A stretch of DNA of 64,000 bases, from positions 20,608,450 through 20,672,449 of the forward strand of contig CM065687.1 in NCBI GenBank assembly GCA_017654935.2, given 5' to 3'. The position numbers and the translations under genes are program-made. Below, one piece after another: positions 12,180 through 24,400 of this stretch. The DNA comes from Phymorhynchus buccinoides. Lineage: Eukaryota > Mollusca > Gastropoda > Neogastropoda > Raphitomidae. Below the pieces are notes generated by a model, which worked only from the letters and a program-made list of their open reading frames with translations, was not told the DNA's origin and made no database searches. Positions within the stretch are counted from its first letter, which is position 1. Each line of letters begins with the position of its first letter.

Positions 12180-12345
12180 TATGTGTGTGTGTGTGTGTGG
12201 GGTGGGGTGTGTGTGTGGTGTGTGTGGGTGGGGGGGGAGTGTGTTGGGGGTGAGTACATGCGTATGTGTGTGTGTGTGTGTGTGTGGGGTGGGGTGTGTG
12301 GGTGGGTGTGGGTGGGGGAGTGTGTTGGGGGTGAGTACATGCGTA
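12180..12345. repeat. GT/GGGGT-rich tandem repeat, two units of about 80 bp
   Basis: Two units each contain (TG)n, GGGGTGGGGTGTG, GGAGTGTGTTGGGGGTGAGT and ACATGCGTATG. The right end is the point where block 1 becomes collinear with block 2 again (25633). Confidence 0.85.
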
Positions 12346-12553
12346 TGTGCGTGTATCATTGCGTGTGTGCTTATAAATAAGGTTAGGAATTGAGGTCTGA
12401 TAAACTAGTGACTCTCTCTCTCCCTCCCTCTCTTTCGGACCCCCCCTCCCTCCTCTCTCTGTCTGCGTTGTTGTCTCCCTGTTTCCTACATTCAATCTGA
12501 TTATTCTACTGTCAGTATGTCCATCCTTCTGTCCGTCTGTTTTTCTGCCTGTA

Positions 12554-12573
12554 CCCCCCCCCCCCCCCCCCCC
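12554..12573. repeat. Poly-C run, 20 bases
   Basis: The same position in block 2 (25897-25949) has 53 C, so the tract is highly variable or poorly resolved. The flanking DNA from 12346 to 13180 is pyrimidine-rich then AT-rich and holds no recognised gene. Confidence 0.85.
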
Positions 12574-13189
12574 TCTCTCTCTCTTTCTTTCTCATTTCCT
12601 CTCTGTGTTTCTGTCTCACTACGTCCCTGTCCGACTGATTGACTATTTGCCTGCTTGCCTATCCGTCTGTGCTTCCCTCACCCACTCTTTCTCTCCCCTC
12701 CCCCTTTTCCTGCTTCTACCTTCAGTGGTTGTATGATGGTTTTATCACATTACAATATATCTTATTTTGATTAAAGTTATCCGTAAGCAAGATTAACCTG
12801 ATTTTTAGCGTGCCTGTGACTACCCGGCTTTTACCTGTATTTATTTTTGGTGATGTTTATTCAGGGGTGGAAAACGAAAATGTAATTTGTACTGGCCACT
12901 TGTTCAGAATAAAGAGACCGCTGGGAAAAGTCGAGAGACGAAACGTCGAGGAACATTTTAACCAAGCTTGTTTTTTGTCAGATTGTTGAATGTTATATAT
13001 AAAGCTCATAGAGTTTTGTGATAACGCGTTAGGCCAGTCAAATACATTTTGCGAATATATTATGTATTGTTCTGCTTTGCTCTTTCCCAAATGGTTTTAT
13101 TTTTCGTGCAATTTGTAGTCATCGTTGCATTGTTTTAACGTGATTGGTACTAGTCCCGCAGCCTCATTCATAGCCTGAATCAAAGTGCG

Positions 13190-13443
13190 CGCGCGTGTGT
13201 TTGTGTATGTGTGTGTGTGTGCACCCACGCGTATGTGTGCTGTACTATGCTCTCTCTCTCTCTCTCTTTCTTTCTCTCTCTGTGCCTTGTGTGTGTGTGT
13301 GTGTGTGTGTCAGTGTGGGTACGTGAGAATAAGAGAGAGAGAGACTGGCCTGGGGGGGAGAGATCGAGAGATCGAGAGAGAGCGAGAGATAGAGAGAAAG
13401 CGAGAGAGAGAGAGAGAGAGAGAAAAGAAAACGAAAAGAAAAA

Positions 13444-13480
<37 letters not shown>
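13190..13480. repeat. Compound microsatellite (GT)n-(CT)n-(GT)n-(GA)n
   Basis: Four simple repeats lie in series and recur in block 2 at 26590-26893 with different lengths. Long Arg-Glu or Ser-Leu frames here are repeat artefacts. Confidence 0.93.
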
Positions 13481-13481
<1 letters not shown>

Positions 13482-13616
13482 AGAAATACAGAATATAAAT
13501 TTATGTTTTGTTGGAATCAAAAATCGATTGTTTCAGAAGAGAATATTCCCGCACCATACTCTCACATCAAAACGCAACAAATAAAAGTAAGTATTGTATT
13601 TAATGCGGCCATTCAT

Positions 13617-14400
13617 GCAAGCAAGCAAGGTATACAGAGACGGAAAAAAGTGACATATGCTACAACATAATTATATCGACTCATATACTACCAATTTATT
13701 ACGAAAAAGAAAATCATATCTACATAAATCTACACACATTCAATTGAACAACCCTCATTCGGTTCAATACGACAAATCCAAAAAATATTTGCTACTCTTT
13801 AAAAACTCACTCGTATCCAAACATTATGAACTAACAATTTTTAAAAAAAAATCAGGATTTAGAAATATGTCTCATTTAACCAAACACGATTCTTTAAAAC
13901 AACTTAATTGATATTTTTTTACAATTTGCGAACGTCAAAAAAGGAGAAGTTATTTTCGTAAAATTGTTTTTAACATCAACGTAGACTATAAACATGAACA
14001 GAAATACACATTGAAAAGACGAAATATAAATAAATATAAAAAGCATACAAAGAAACAAGAAAATAATACCGGAATACACATCTGATGATAAGAAAACGAA
14101 AATCGATTGTACAAAAATATGGCCACTGCAACTAGGGTTATCAACGCCCTTCAGTTGATGGCAAGAGTTAAGCCCTTGTTTATCAGTATCCAAACGGGCA
14201 TTCACTCTTGCAAAAGGCAGCCATTCAGTGGCCTCAAATAGGGTTATTGGTGAGAGTTATTCACTTGTTTGGTCAGTACTCAACCATCTTCCCCCCACCC
14301 ACCAAGGGCATTCACTCTTGCAAAAGGTGTTCTTTGCAGTGACCAGGAATGCTATTTACACAGCCTTTGGCATAGGCTTGGCTTACATCTTTGATCTATT
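13617..14400. repeat. Duplicated module, copy 1 (block 1)
   Basis: It begins GCAAGCAAGGTATACA and ends after a GATCTATTTCTGCACTCA stretch. A second copy lies at 15313-16415, and block 2 holds a single copy at 27033-28148. The 3' third contains two tandem units that start with AAGGGCATTCACTCTTGCAA (near 14197 and 14307). Copy 1 lacks the roughly 330-bp middle part present in copy 2 and in block 2. Confidence 0.75.
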
Positions 14401-14536
14401 TCTGCACTCATTTTTTTTAATTGACTTTTTTTTATACAATACATAATTGTACACACGTACACATCAACAGTTTCTTACATTAATGTATTGCTTTTTTTTG
14501 GTTGTAATAATTAAAGGAGGGATACGAAAGAATGAA

Positions 14537-14560
14537 GGAGGGGGGGGGGGGGGGGGGGGG
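14537..14560. repeat. Poly-G run
   Basis: A G tract of about 20 bases followed by CCCC. The block 2 counterpart at 28284-28300 is shorter. Confidence 0.8.
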
Positions 14561-14956
14561 CCCCAAAAAAACGTATCTGACAGACAAAATAGACACACAT
14601 AAACAAAATGAAGGACAAGCACACGATAAACAGAAAACAAAACTAAAAGTACAAATAAGAACATCCTCTGGTGTATGTGACAACGAGCGGAAATTCACAG
14701 ATACACAAAATCCACATATAAATATACAAGTGAAGTAAATTCACATTAATCAAGAAGATGAAGAAAATTACTTACACATACATGCGCGCGTTTGCGCGCA
14801 CGCACATTGGACAAAGAGGTGTATCATGAGCGCATGAAAACAGAAGTGAGTTGCGCATCAAAAGACAAGCTGTCAACCAAATTAATAATTTAACCAACAA
14901 ACACATTTACACTGGGTCTGATTAAATACATGATAAGCACACAAAATTGTAGCAAA

Positions 14957-14997
14957 AAAGAGAGAGAGAGAGAGAGAGGGGGGGGGGGGGGGGGGGG
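14957..14997. repeat. (GA)n followed by poly-G
   Basis: A GA run passes directly into about 20 G. Block 2 has the same junction at 28691-28728 with different lengths. Confidence 0.85.
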
Positions 14998-15019
14998 CAC
15001 ACACACAGATACAAACAGT

Positions 15020-16505
15020 TGTTTTAGCCTGAGATTTCAAAGGCAGGCACATAAGAGGCCCATTTTGCAACAAACTGATTATGAATCAAATCTTTACGGG
15101 CAATATACTCTTCAACAATATATCTGTATTTTAACTTATTTATAAAACCTTGCAGTACAGGTACAATTTACAATTGTTCAATTTACAATTGTATATATAC
15201 TCTTTTGCAAGTAACATAATGAAATAAAAAATGCAATCCCCAGTTTTTATCGTTACCCAGAATAACAAGAGGCTCTGTAATATGCAAATTAACAACATTA
15301 TGACATTCTTCAAGCAAGCAAGCAAGGTATACAAAGAATAAAAGAAGTGACATAGGCTACAACATAATTATATCGACTCACATATATTACCGATTTATTA
15401 CAAAAAAGAAAATCATATTATCTACATAAATGGATCCATTGAACAACCCTCATTCAGTTCAATCCCACAAATCCAAAAAATATTTGCTACCCTTTAAAAA
15501 CTCACTCGTATCCAAAACTAACATTTTTTTTTTAAATTCAGGATTTGGAAATATGTCTCATTTAACCAAACATGAATCTTTAAAACAACTTAATTTATAA
15601 TTTTTACAATTTGAGAACGCCAAAAAAAAGAAAAAGTTATTTTCGTAAAATTGTTTTTAAAATCATCATTACGTAGACTATAAACATGAACAGAAATACA
15701 CATTAAAAACCAGTATACTTTTACACTTTAGTATCATTAGAAATTCGTGACTTTCCTGGAGTTGCACTGCCTCCGGGCATTGCCTCCAGGATCGTTCCCA
15801 CCATCTTTATATCTACTAATCCCATATGTGTCTGTTTCAGACCGGAGGACGTTAAACGGATTTTCATCATCATATCATTAAAACCCTTTTCTGGAGTTGC
15901 ACTGCCTCCAGGCATTGCCTCCAGGATCGTTCCCACCATCTTTATATCTACTAATGTCCCACATGTGTCTGTTTCAGACCGTAGGACGTTAAACGGATTT
16001 TCATTAAAAAGAAGAAATATAAATAAGTAAAAAATTAAAATAAAGCTTACAAAGAAACAAGAACAAAATACCAGAATACACATCTGATCATAAGAAAACG
16101 AAAATCGATTATACAAAAATATGGCCACTGCAACTAGGGTTATCAACGCCCTTCAGTTGATGGCAAGAGTTAAGCCCTTGTTGATCAGTAACAAAAGGGC
16201 ATTCACTCTTGCAAAAGGCAGCCATAGTGGCCTCAAATAGGGTTATTGGCGAGAGTTGTGTCCTTGTTTGGTCAGTACTCAACCATCTTCCCCCACCCTC
16301 CAAGGGCATTCACTCTTGCAAAAGGTGTTCTTTGCAGTGGCCAGGAATGCTACTTACACAGCCTTTGGCATAGGCCTAGCTTACATTCTTTGATCTATTT
16401 CTGCACTCAAAACTCCTTATATGCACCAAAAACCTCTTTCCAGAACACATTCATTTTAGGAAAAGTTGACATTATTTATGGCCCATAGTTCTGCATGTCA
16501 CTGAG
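15020..16505 (-). pseudogene. L1/Tx1-like LINE 3' end, split by an inserted module (block 1)
   Basis: Only 15020-15310 and 16425-16505 match the more complete block 2 copy at 28745-29800. About 650 bp of LINE sequence is missing between them and is replaced by module copy 2 (15313-16415). The remaining frame MLLAKEYIYNCKL is the extreme C-terminus. Confidence 0.65.
15313..16415. repeat. Duplicated module, copy 2 (block 1)
   Basis: It matches 13617-14400 at both ends and has an additional middle section (15740-16010). That section holds two tandem units containing GGAGTTGCACTGCCTCC and GGACGTTAAACGGATTTTCA. It sits inside an L1-like LINE remnant. In block 2 the same middle section is found within the single module at 27420-27745. 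Confidence 0.75.
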
Positions 16506-17276
16506 TATTGGTGACATATAGACATTATGATTGACTTCCAACTGTGTGTTCTGTTGTTATTTCTGCACTAAATTAGTTTGGGACGCGGACGGACAGGCAT
16601 ATTCATTATAAATGCAAATATCATATTGCTTTAATATGGTCCCGTCTTTTCATCGCAGATAATAAGATGAAGCTATACAATGAACTATGGCTTAATATAA
16701 CATAAGAAGACATTCTCTCCTGACTGAATTTTACGTTACAGCAAACAATCTTTTCTCTCATACACCCACTCCAAAGTCTGTACAGCATAGTACTAACACA
16801 ACGAAAAGTAGTAAGCTTATGCTAATGCAGTAAGAAACTGTAGGCCTTACAAAAGTCATTATTCATTTATGAATCAATATAATTTTTTTTTTTAAAACAC
16901 CGATAAAATCGCGATATTTCAGTTTATTCTTAAACCTTGGATGAGCAAAGCACCAGGCCAACTAAAACAGCCTATAAAATACAGCGGTACACAATAACAA
17001 TTATGATCAAAACTCATAAAACTCATAAAAGCAAACACGAAGCAAGCAAGCAAGGAAGGCGAGTTTTGCACGAGCTCTTAAAAATTAATCACTGTGATTA
17101 GAAGCTACCCCACAAAACCAGAATTTGTGTGAGATCGGGTTCAATACATTTTTATCCAGGTCTTACACATTTCCTTTTCTCCCCCCCCTCCCCCTCTCCC
17201 TTCCTCCTCTCTTTCTCCAAAATAAATCCCCGCACTACAACTCTATCCAAATAAATCTGTTGTATTCATCTGCATT
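16506..17276. other. AT-rich spacer with no recognised feature
   Basis: The stretch is collinear with block 2 at 29820-30530. It carries no recognisable domain or terminal repeat. Confidence 0.5.
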
Positions 17277-17306
17277 CTATAAATAAGTAGTAGTGTATGG
17301 GCACAC

Positions 17307-17405
17307 ATACACGTGTGTGCGTGTTGTGTTGTGTGTGTATACGTGTGTGTATGTGTGAGTGTGTGTGTGTGTGTGTGTGCATGTGCGTGTGCGTGTGTGT
17401 GTGTA
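17307..17405. repeat. (GT)n-rich microsatellite
   Basis: An imperfect GT run with GTGTGC and GTGTAT interruptions, repeated in block 2 at 30560-30655. Confidence 0.9.
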
Positions 17406-18577
17406 TGTGTGTACTCGTGTGCTTAGGTGCATGAGCTTGTTAGTATGGATGAGTGATGCTGCATACTTAGGTAAGTACTTTGTCATTATGCTGAAAAAGT
17501 TAGAAAATAAAACATTTTGGATACTGTTAACATAGTTTGGGCATATCGACAACAATTGATTGACTGGGTATTCTAAGACGCATTATAGTTATACTCTCAA
17601 GAATCAAGCAGGTCCCCTCTTCGTTCCCAGTAGAGATACAGAAGCCCAGAGGGAAACCCACCCAGAAAAAAAGGTCCGGCAAACGAGAGCCCCAATCCCA
17701 CTCCCCCATCCATTCCCCTGAATTTTTTTATTTATTTTAAAGACAACACCCAAGCAGCTCCAGCTGCATCAAGTCCAAAAAGCACCATGGTAAGAGACCA
17801 TCTCCGTGGATACAACCGTCCAAAGATCCAAGAATTGTATCTCCCAACGGCCATGTCCCCACACCAATCAGGACAACACACAGGCTACCCCTCACCACTG
17901 TAGCCCCCAAACACTACGCCACCCACACTATCCAGAAGCACCTGGTCACAAACAAAAACAAGAAATCCGGAAAATCCTCGCTCCCCAGACCATCTCGAGA
18001 CGGTCTCCGCTCAGGATCAAAATTCACCTTGCATATCCAATCATTGGAGTGAACCACATAAGTTAACCTTCCCTGCTCCAATCCCTTTCCATTTATGAAT
18101 AAAGAAATACAAAATACGAATGTTCTATTGAGGGTAAAAAGGATAAGCTACAATAGGTTCTTTGCACCTTGCACTCTCACTCACACATTCATACCAAGCA
18201 AGAACATTTGACATAAAACAATCAAGTAAAAAACCACCAAATGGAACAAAAATTGGCACATGAAATAATTGAAAAAGAATCAAAAATGGGAATTAAAAGC
18301 AAACATGGATAATAATTAACAATGGTGAACTTGAATTGGTGGTTTAAATTGAGTACGAAAAAAGGGAAACAATTCTGAGACCGTGACAATATTTCAGAAT
18401 AATACCACTTTTAAGTAAGAATAAAAGAAAGAAAAAAGAAGATAAGATGGGAATATGAGAGAGAGAGACAGAGAGAGACAGAGACAGATAGAGAGAGAGG
18501 AATCTAGGCATAAGTTGATGGCATTGGCACTGTTTGTAGTAAAACTCGTTAATTAACATTCCGATGAACAAGATTGT
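17406..18577. other. Spacer, repetitive-looking, no gene recognised
   Basis: The stretch includes a C-rich part at 17730-18060 with an AATAAA-like word (ATGAATAAAG, near 18095) but no coding domain that I recognise. The whole stretch recurs in block 2 at 30660-31830. Confidence 0.45.
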
Positions 18578-19014
18578 CCATTAGGAACTTGTGATAAGAT
18601 TTTCCAAAGGAACATAGTTACGCTCGTTTTCTTTTTTTAGATCATCAGGGCGGTCGTTCCACAATTTACCACCTGAGAATGTAAGGGATGATTTGCATAG
18701 ATCTGTTCTGAGGCAGGGCATTGTTAATTTGGTTTTGCTTCGAATTGTATGGACTTTAAATTTAGTAATATAGTTAAGATATTTTGGTACTAACTTATTT
18801 ATGATCTTGTACATAAGGGTACCTTTGTTTAGTAGGCATTTCAAATCAAATGGTAGAATGCTGAGTTCTTTATAGTCATTGGTTTCTAGGGAGGACGATT
18901 TAAGGAGTATGAGTTTAAGAGAGCGTTTATATAATCTTTCAACATGTTTGAGTGTGTTTTTACTAGCTGAATCCCAACATGTTGATGCATAATCAATGTC
19001 AGGTTGGATATGCA
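18578..19014 (-). pseudogene. CR1/Jockey-like LINE RT C-terminal fragment (block 1)
   Basis: One open frame on the minus strand begins HIQPDIDYASTCWDSASKNT, runs through KHVERLYKRSLKLIL and LMYKIINKLVPKYL, then RTDLCKSSLTFSGGKLWND, and ends at a stop at 18581. These are the standard blocks after the RT core in CR1/Jockey-type elements. The upstream RT, including YADD, is missing and the match stops abruptly at about 19014, so it is a 5'-truncated insertion. Block 2 has the same copy at 31834-32264 with a 6-bp deletion. Confidence 0.85.
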
Positions 19015-19640
19015 GGGTTGTTGTTTGCCGTCGGCCTTTGGCGATTCGCCGAAAATTACAAAAAATGTCCTAAAAGTCAACCGCCCTGTCGGCCCAGTGG
19101 GCCGAAGGTTTCATTACCAAATCGGCACGAGTATGTCCAGTTTTTTTTTATGAACAACGAAGTGTATCCGTTTTTTTATGAACAATGAAGTGAAACAAAG
19201 TTTGCTTGCACCACGTGTGACCGAGATCAAAAAGCTAACTTTGTCACGTCATGATTTTGCTAGCACAAGGCCAATTGCCTCATGAGAGTTGCTTCCCTTG
19301 CAGCTTATGGCGGACGTTTGCCACACCGTAGTGTGAGTCTGTGTGATCTTGTCGTCCTTTAGCGTCAGTGTTTCACTGGTTTTTGATTGAAATGCCTCCC
19401 AAAAAGACGACAAAACTTATATAAGCGGGCAGTCGCTACTTTCAAAACAAATCAAATTCATTGTCAGTGAGAGTTTATATTGACCGAGTGAGAGGGCCTA
19501 AAATTGTTGAAATTGGCCTAAGGTTTTGTGGCTGTTTAGGCCAAATGGCCTAAAGTGAAAATTTCTAGCACCATCTCTGATATGGGAAATTTTTTTACGC
19601 GTATGCTGATCTAAAAAGTGCTTTATTCTATCTTTCTGAT
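19015..19640. other. Repetitive-looking AT-rich stretch, class unknown
   Basis: It contains repeated GGCC-CTAA words (TTGGCCTAAGG, AGGCCAAATGGCCTAAAG) and GAACAACGAAGTG twice near 19150. No coding domain is visible. Block 2 counterpart is 32265-32895. Confidence 0.45.
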
Positions 19641-19652
19641 AGGGAGTCTCTT

Positions 19653-19659
<7 letters not shown>

Positions 19660-19707
<48 letters not shown>
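19660..19707. repeat. (GA)n microsatellite
   Basis: A GA run of about 48 bp; the block 2 counterpart at 32909-32941 is shorter. Confidence 0.93.
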
Positions 19708-19711
<4 letters not shown>

Positions 19712-19800
19712 GAGTCATGAAATGTTTTAATTGTTAGGCCATGCCCATACAATGGAGTGAGTGTGACAACAACAACAAATTGACATTACATTATTAACTT

Positions 19801-20732
19801 GACATTACAAAACACTATGTAAATCTTGCCCAACTTTCAAAGCTTTAAAGATAAAAACAGCCACTTTTCTTACAATACTTTTGTTTGTACAAGAAAGTAA
19901 TAACACAAATTTAAACATAGGATTGTTATAATACTTTTTTGGAATAAGTTCTCTTCGAAAGGTGTCATACATAGGACAAACAAACAAAAAGTGAATTTCT
20001 GACTCGGGAATATGATTACAAAATGGACAATATACATTTCTATTTGGGTCAATTTTAAACTGCAAAACGTGACGATTCAAAGGGGACATGCCAATTCTAA
20101 ACCTGGACAGTGTTTCGTGCTTTGATATTCACAATTTCACACAAATGGGTACTTAAAGTAAAAGTTGGCTTAAAGGATGCATATACATAATAAAAAGTGT
20201 GCGACTCTAAGCTTGCATGCCAATCTTATTGAAAACAATCTATAAATCTTTGTTTTAGTACTGCCAAGAATGCTTTTGTATTACCAACTCCTTGTGCTTC
20301 CCAAACCTCCCCAAAGCCAAACCGGTACAACATATTTCTGACTTTACAAGCCCATGTATCATAATTTTGTTTCTGAAGGTTTAATTAACAGCATATTATA
20401 GGCTTTATTTGGGTATCTATTACCATTCATTTGTATAAGATGTAACCAAAATTGTATACATCTCAAACGTGTTGCAACATGCAATACCTGCCCGTTTCAC
20501 CATATATCAAGTGTTTTGACAATTTGGGGTTAACTCCCATGAATCGCTTGAGTGCAAACAAATTGACGTTTTCTATTATCTCTTGGTTTTCTGCTAAACC
20601 CCAAATCTCTGCACCATGCATTAGAATTGGTTGCACTTGACAATCAACAAGCTTAAAAAAGATTCCAGGTGAATACTCTCCAATAGACCACAATATTTTT
20701 ACAATGGCAATCACTCCTTTCTTAGCTCTCTC
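19801..20732 (-). pseudogene. LINE RT/zinc-knuckle 3' fragment, frameshifted (block 1)
   Basis: The minus-strand frame starts at a (GA)n boundary with KKGVIAIVKILWSIGEYSP, then QPILMHGAEIWG and ALKRFMGVNPK, LIYGETGRY. Indels relative to block 2 break it (near 20488 and 20384). The 3' part in another frame has GMSPLNRHVLQFKIDPN and the zinc knuckle CPFCNH...HFLFVCPMY, ending at a stop at 19805. It lacks the RT core and is 5' truncated. Confidence 0.85.

Positions 20733-20798
<66 letters not shown>
20733..20798. repeat. (GA)n microsatellite downstream of the phosphatase stop codon
   Basis: A GA run lies about 170 bp past the stop codon of the phosphatase gene, at the truncated 5' end of the LINE fragment. 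Block 2 has it at 33975-34030; block 3 has lost it. Confidence 0.93.
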
Positions 20799-20799
<1 letters not shown>

Positions 20800-20970
20800 C
20801 AAAGCATTAAGCACAATAAATGAAACTGTTACACCTTTTTCTACTTCTTTCTGTTCATGGTGTTTTTTTTATAAATATTGTAACATCTTTCTGATAGTGG
20901 AGTCTATGATTTCCACTCAAGCCTACACTTTTGCGTGTGCTCATTGTTTGAGGATGGACGTGCTGCGTTG

Positions 20971-21239
20971 CTACACGTTTCCATACACTGTGAGGCTCTG
21001 CCTGAACTCCTGGGCCACTTTGTAGCAGTAGTGGTACTGAGCCTGTCACAGACATAAGACATTCGGTTTAACACAATGCATTTTACGACAGCTTTGAATT
21101 GTATCACGACGACGTCGATAAATAGTTTTTAAAAAAGGCTCTATACGCACACACGCATGCACACACACACACACACACTCACACATACACACACACACAC
21201 GCATGCACACACACATACACGCACGCACAGACACACACG

Positions 21240-21270
<31 letters not shown>

Positions 21271-23515
21271 CTCATTGACGGCTTGGGGCCTGATCTGGTG
21301 CACGGATCTGGCAGCAGTGAACACGTCGATCTCTTCGTCAACGATGACGCGACTGATGACGTCATACAGCACGCAGAACAGCCCACTTTTAGTGGCCCCG
21401 TTTCTACAAGGGAAACAAAAGGGTTAACAAAGTCAATTATGAAACAACAATATCATAACACATGACTGATTATGGATAATGTTCATCTCCAAGTGTGTGT
21501 GTGTGTCTGTGTGCGTGTGTGTTTGTATGCGTGCGTGTGTGCATTCATCTGTTTCTGTGTATTATTACTTAATGTCTGCTTCATCAAGTATTCGTGCATG
21601 TGCGCTTTTATGTGCGTTGTGCGCATGCTTGCTTGCGGAAGCACCATTTGAGTCCTGTGTGTGTGCGAGCGCGCGTGCGGGCGTGTGTGTGTGTGTGCGG
21701 TACATGCGTGCGCGAGCATGCAGTTTTGTGTGTCTGCTTGTCTGGCATGTGTATGTGTGCATGCGTGCGTGTTTGTGTGTGCAGTGTGTGTTGGTTGTCC
21801 GTGTGTATGCGTGCGTGTGTGCATTCATGTGTTTGTGTGTATATTATTATTATTATTATTATTATGTCAATGTCTGCTTCCCCATAGTCCTGCATTGCGC
21901 ACTTGCATGTACGTATGCCGCGTGTATGCTTGCTTGCAGAAGCACTGCGGTGTTTGAGTGCCTACGCCTACATAGTTTATCTAATAATTATATGCCTATC
22001 CGGGCTCCCAAGGACCCCCATTTGAGGGTCTATGAAGCACTAAAATTCTACAGGACCCTCTAAAAGAATGTGCAGAGGGTCACAGGGATGCGCTAGAAAA
22101 ATTCTTTTTAGCATTCACTATGCCACTGGGACCCTCTATCCCGCCTCTAGGACCCTCTATACTGTAAGTGAAGGAGTCCCTGGGACACCTTGTTTTGCGG
22201 GACGATTGGGAGCCTATGCCTATGCTAATGTATGCTACGTACGCAAGCACGTTTCTGAGTGCTCGTAATTATGACCAGCGTGGACCTACTCACAAGCACT
22301 GGACAATGACAGGGGCAGAATCAGCCCTGCTCCTGACCACAGAAACAAGCTGAATCACATCGGAAATGTTGCCTGGGCCCTCGTCAGACCAGTCCGAGTG
22401 ATGCAGGACTTGGATCGATCGAGTCTGACGCTGAAATGGAAAGAAAGAAAGACAGAGAGAAAGAAAGAAGCAAAGAGTGAAAGAAAAGACTTGTATCAAA
22501 CAATGATTGCAGAAATATAAAAAAGGGGTTTTTGCTTTTTATATTTCAGCAGTCTTTTTTTTTTAATATAAGTTATTAGTTTTCGTAATAAGTTCAATAA
22601 TACGTCAATGGACCATCTAATGATAGTCCATTTTGACTCCAAGCCATCCAAAGCAAGACAGACAGCAAAGACTGTATAGGGGAAGACAAGCATCCGGTCT
22701 CTTTTCCCTATTACAGTAATATATGAGTAGTGAGGACAGAAACACTAACACTGGTTATGTCCCTTTTAAACAAAAAATGTGACACATTTAGTGATGTACA
22801 CGTCGATAGGCCAGTTGAATTCTCCGGTTCAAATTCCAGTCTGAGTTTTTGTATAGCCGCCGCTGTGAATGGTGTATAAATACCCCACTAACGATAACTC
22901 CTCATCAGCCCGGTTCACTGTAACTCATAAAGTAGTCCATCTTACCCTTTTAGAACCTTTGCCCTATGACAGCCAGAAAATAATAAAGACGTAAAACAAC
23001 AAAGAGAGTATTTGTTGGCCTAAATATCATGTTGGCCCGACTCAAAGATATTCTAAAAGGGTAGTCTTTGCCCTACTTAGGCCTGGCGTATGTTTCTGAA
23101 AGCAAATGTCCACAACATAGCTGAACCTAAACCAGTTAACGAACACACACACACGCGTGCACACTACACACGCACGCGCACACATACTCATACACGCGTA
23201 TGAGAGAGAGAGGGAGAGAGAGAGAGAGTTGGAATTTGATACACGCACACGCACACACACACACACAAAAAGAAAGAAGAAGCAGCTTTATCAAGCTTAT
23301 TCTTTTATCGTCAATAAAGATCATTTTGACTTGACTTGATTTGACTTGACACACACACACCTATACGCACACACTCATACCTTGCTTTTGATGGTGAGGG
23401 AGTAGGATGTAACGCTGTCACTGCCCGTGTTAGCTACCCTGTCAGTCAGTGACACAGTGTAACCTCCAACTGTGAGAGACTTGCCTTTCTTCTGGGGCCA
23501 GTATTGGGGAGAGCT
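20971..23515 (-). CDS. Receptor-type protein tyrosine phosphatase, last four exons (block 1 copy)
   Basis: Exons, in coding order, are 23515-23381, 22430-22294, 21403-21271 and 21042-20971, all with AG acceptors and GT donors and a continuous frame ending in TAG (20971-20973). They encode the second half of phosphatase domain D2: [12 protein letters not shown], then [12 protein letters not shown] in the WPD-loop position, then [13 protein letters not shown] in the catalytic-loop position, then [13 protein letters not shown] and the C-terminus TVYGNV. In the exon ending at 23381 this copy has VANTGSD where block 2 has VANAGSD. The upstream exons are absent because block 1 stops at a gap inside the preceding intron's VNTR. 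Confidence 0.88.
21155..21270. repeat. (AC)n microsatellite abutting a splice donor
   Basis: Imperfect AC repeat with CACGCATGCACAC units. On the minus strand it is (GT)n and supplies the donor GAG|GTGTGTG of the exon at 21271-21403. Copies in blocks 2 and 3 differ in length. Confidence 0.9.
21490..21865. repeat. GT-rich low-complexity intronic stretch with (ATT)n
   Basis: Imperfect TGTGCG-type repeats end in an (ATT)n run at 21844-21865. Cys-Val and His-Thr rich frames here are shadows of the repeat. Blocks 2 and 3 carry the same stretch with 7 or fewer ATT units. Confidence 0.9.
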
Positions 23516-23839
23516 CTGTAGGAAACACGTCTTTGTTGTAGTTTTTTTTACAGAAAGGGAAAGAAAAAGACTTTAAAAAAAAGTTTAATCAAGCGTGGGT
23601 ACATAAAAAAAACATGCATGCACACATACATACCCGCAAGCATGCATAAGATTTACGCACGCATGAACGCAGGCATAAACACACACACGCACGCGCATGC
23701 GTAAAGGCCATCACACACTACATGTATACACACCTTCCCCTTTTGCCTGTGTGTCTCAATGAGAAAACAAAGACATTATGGACATCTATGTACAATCATT
23801 CAACCACCCACAACAGCAAAGTCTTTCTCTCTCTCTCTT

Positions 23840-24400
23840 TCTTTCTCTCTCTCTCTCAGGCCTGCAAACTACTGACAGCTCTCCACCCATCTCCAACGAA
23901 GGTCCATCACATTGTCTGTGTCTCCGTCTGCCCATCCTCCTTCTCTCTCAGGCCTGCAAACTACTGACGACTCTCAGTGTTCTCTCTCTCTCTCTCTCTC
24001 TCTCAGGCCTGCAAACTACTGACAGCTCTCCACCCATCTCCAACGAAGGTCCATCACATTGTCTGTGTCTCCGTCTGCCCATCCTCCTTCTCTCTCAGGC
24101 CTGCAAACTACTGACGACTCTCAGTGTGTTCTCTCTCTCTCTCTCTCTCAGGCCTGCAAACTACTGACAGCTCTCCACCCATCTCCAACGAAGGTCCATC
24201 ACATTGTCTCTGTGTCTCCGTCTGCCCATCCTCGTTCTCTCTCAGGCCTGCAAACTACTGACGACTCTCAGTGTTCTCTCTCTCTCTCTCTCTCTCTCGT
24301 CGTCTCTCTCAGGTCTCTCTCTCTCTCTCTCTCAGGCCTGCAAACTACTGACAGCTCTCCACCCATCTCCAACGAAGGTCCATCACATTGTCTCTGTGTC
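23840..24400. repeat. Intronic VNTR containing exon-like segment (block 1, truncated by gap)
   Basis: Alternating long (about 92 bp) and short (about 55 bp) modules each begin CAGGCCTGCAAACTACTGA. The long module includes GACAGCTCTCCACCCATCTC. Seven module starts are visible before the gap. See the block 2 and 3 entries for the resemblance to the neighbouring D2 exon. Confidence 0.9.

Noticed and set aside
12921..12950. Hammerhead-ribozyme-like core (GTC-GAGA-GAC stem followed by GAAACGTC), repeated in block 2 near 26310-26340
   Set aside because: The required CUGANGA box reads CTGGGAAAA and the sequences outside do not form stem I. It also persists in block 2, which lacks the Penelope-like element, so a link to that element is not supported.
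21479..22063. 194-residue Cys/Val-rich protein, also 34716-35288 and 50472-51062
   Set aside because: It is a translation of GT-rich repeats inside a phosphatase intron, and frames in all six directions stay open for the same reason.
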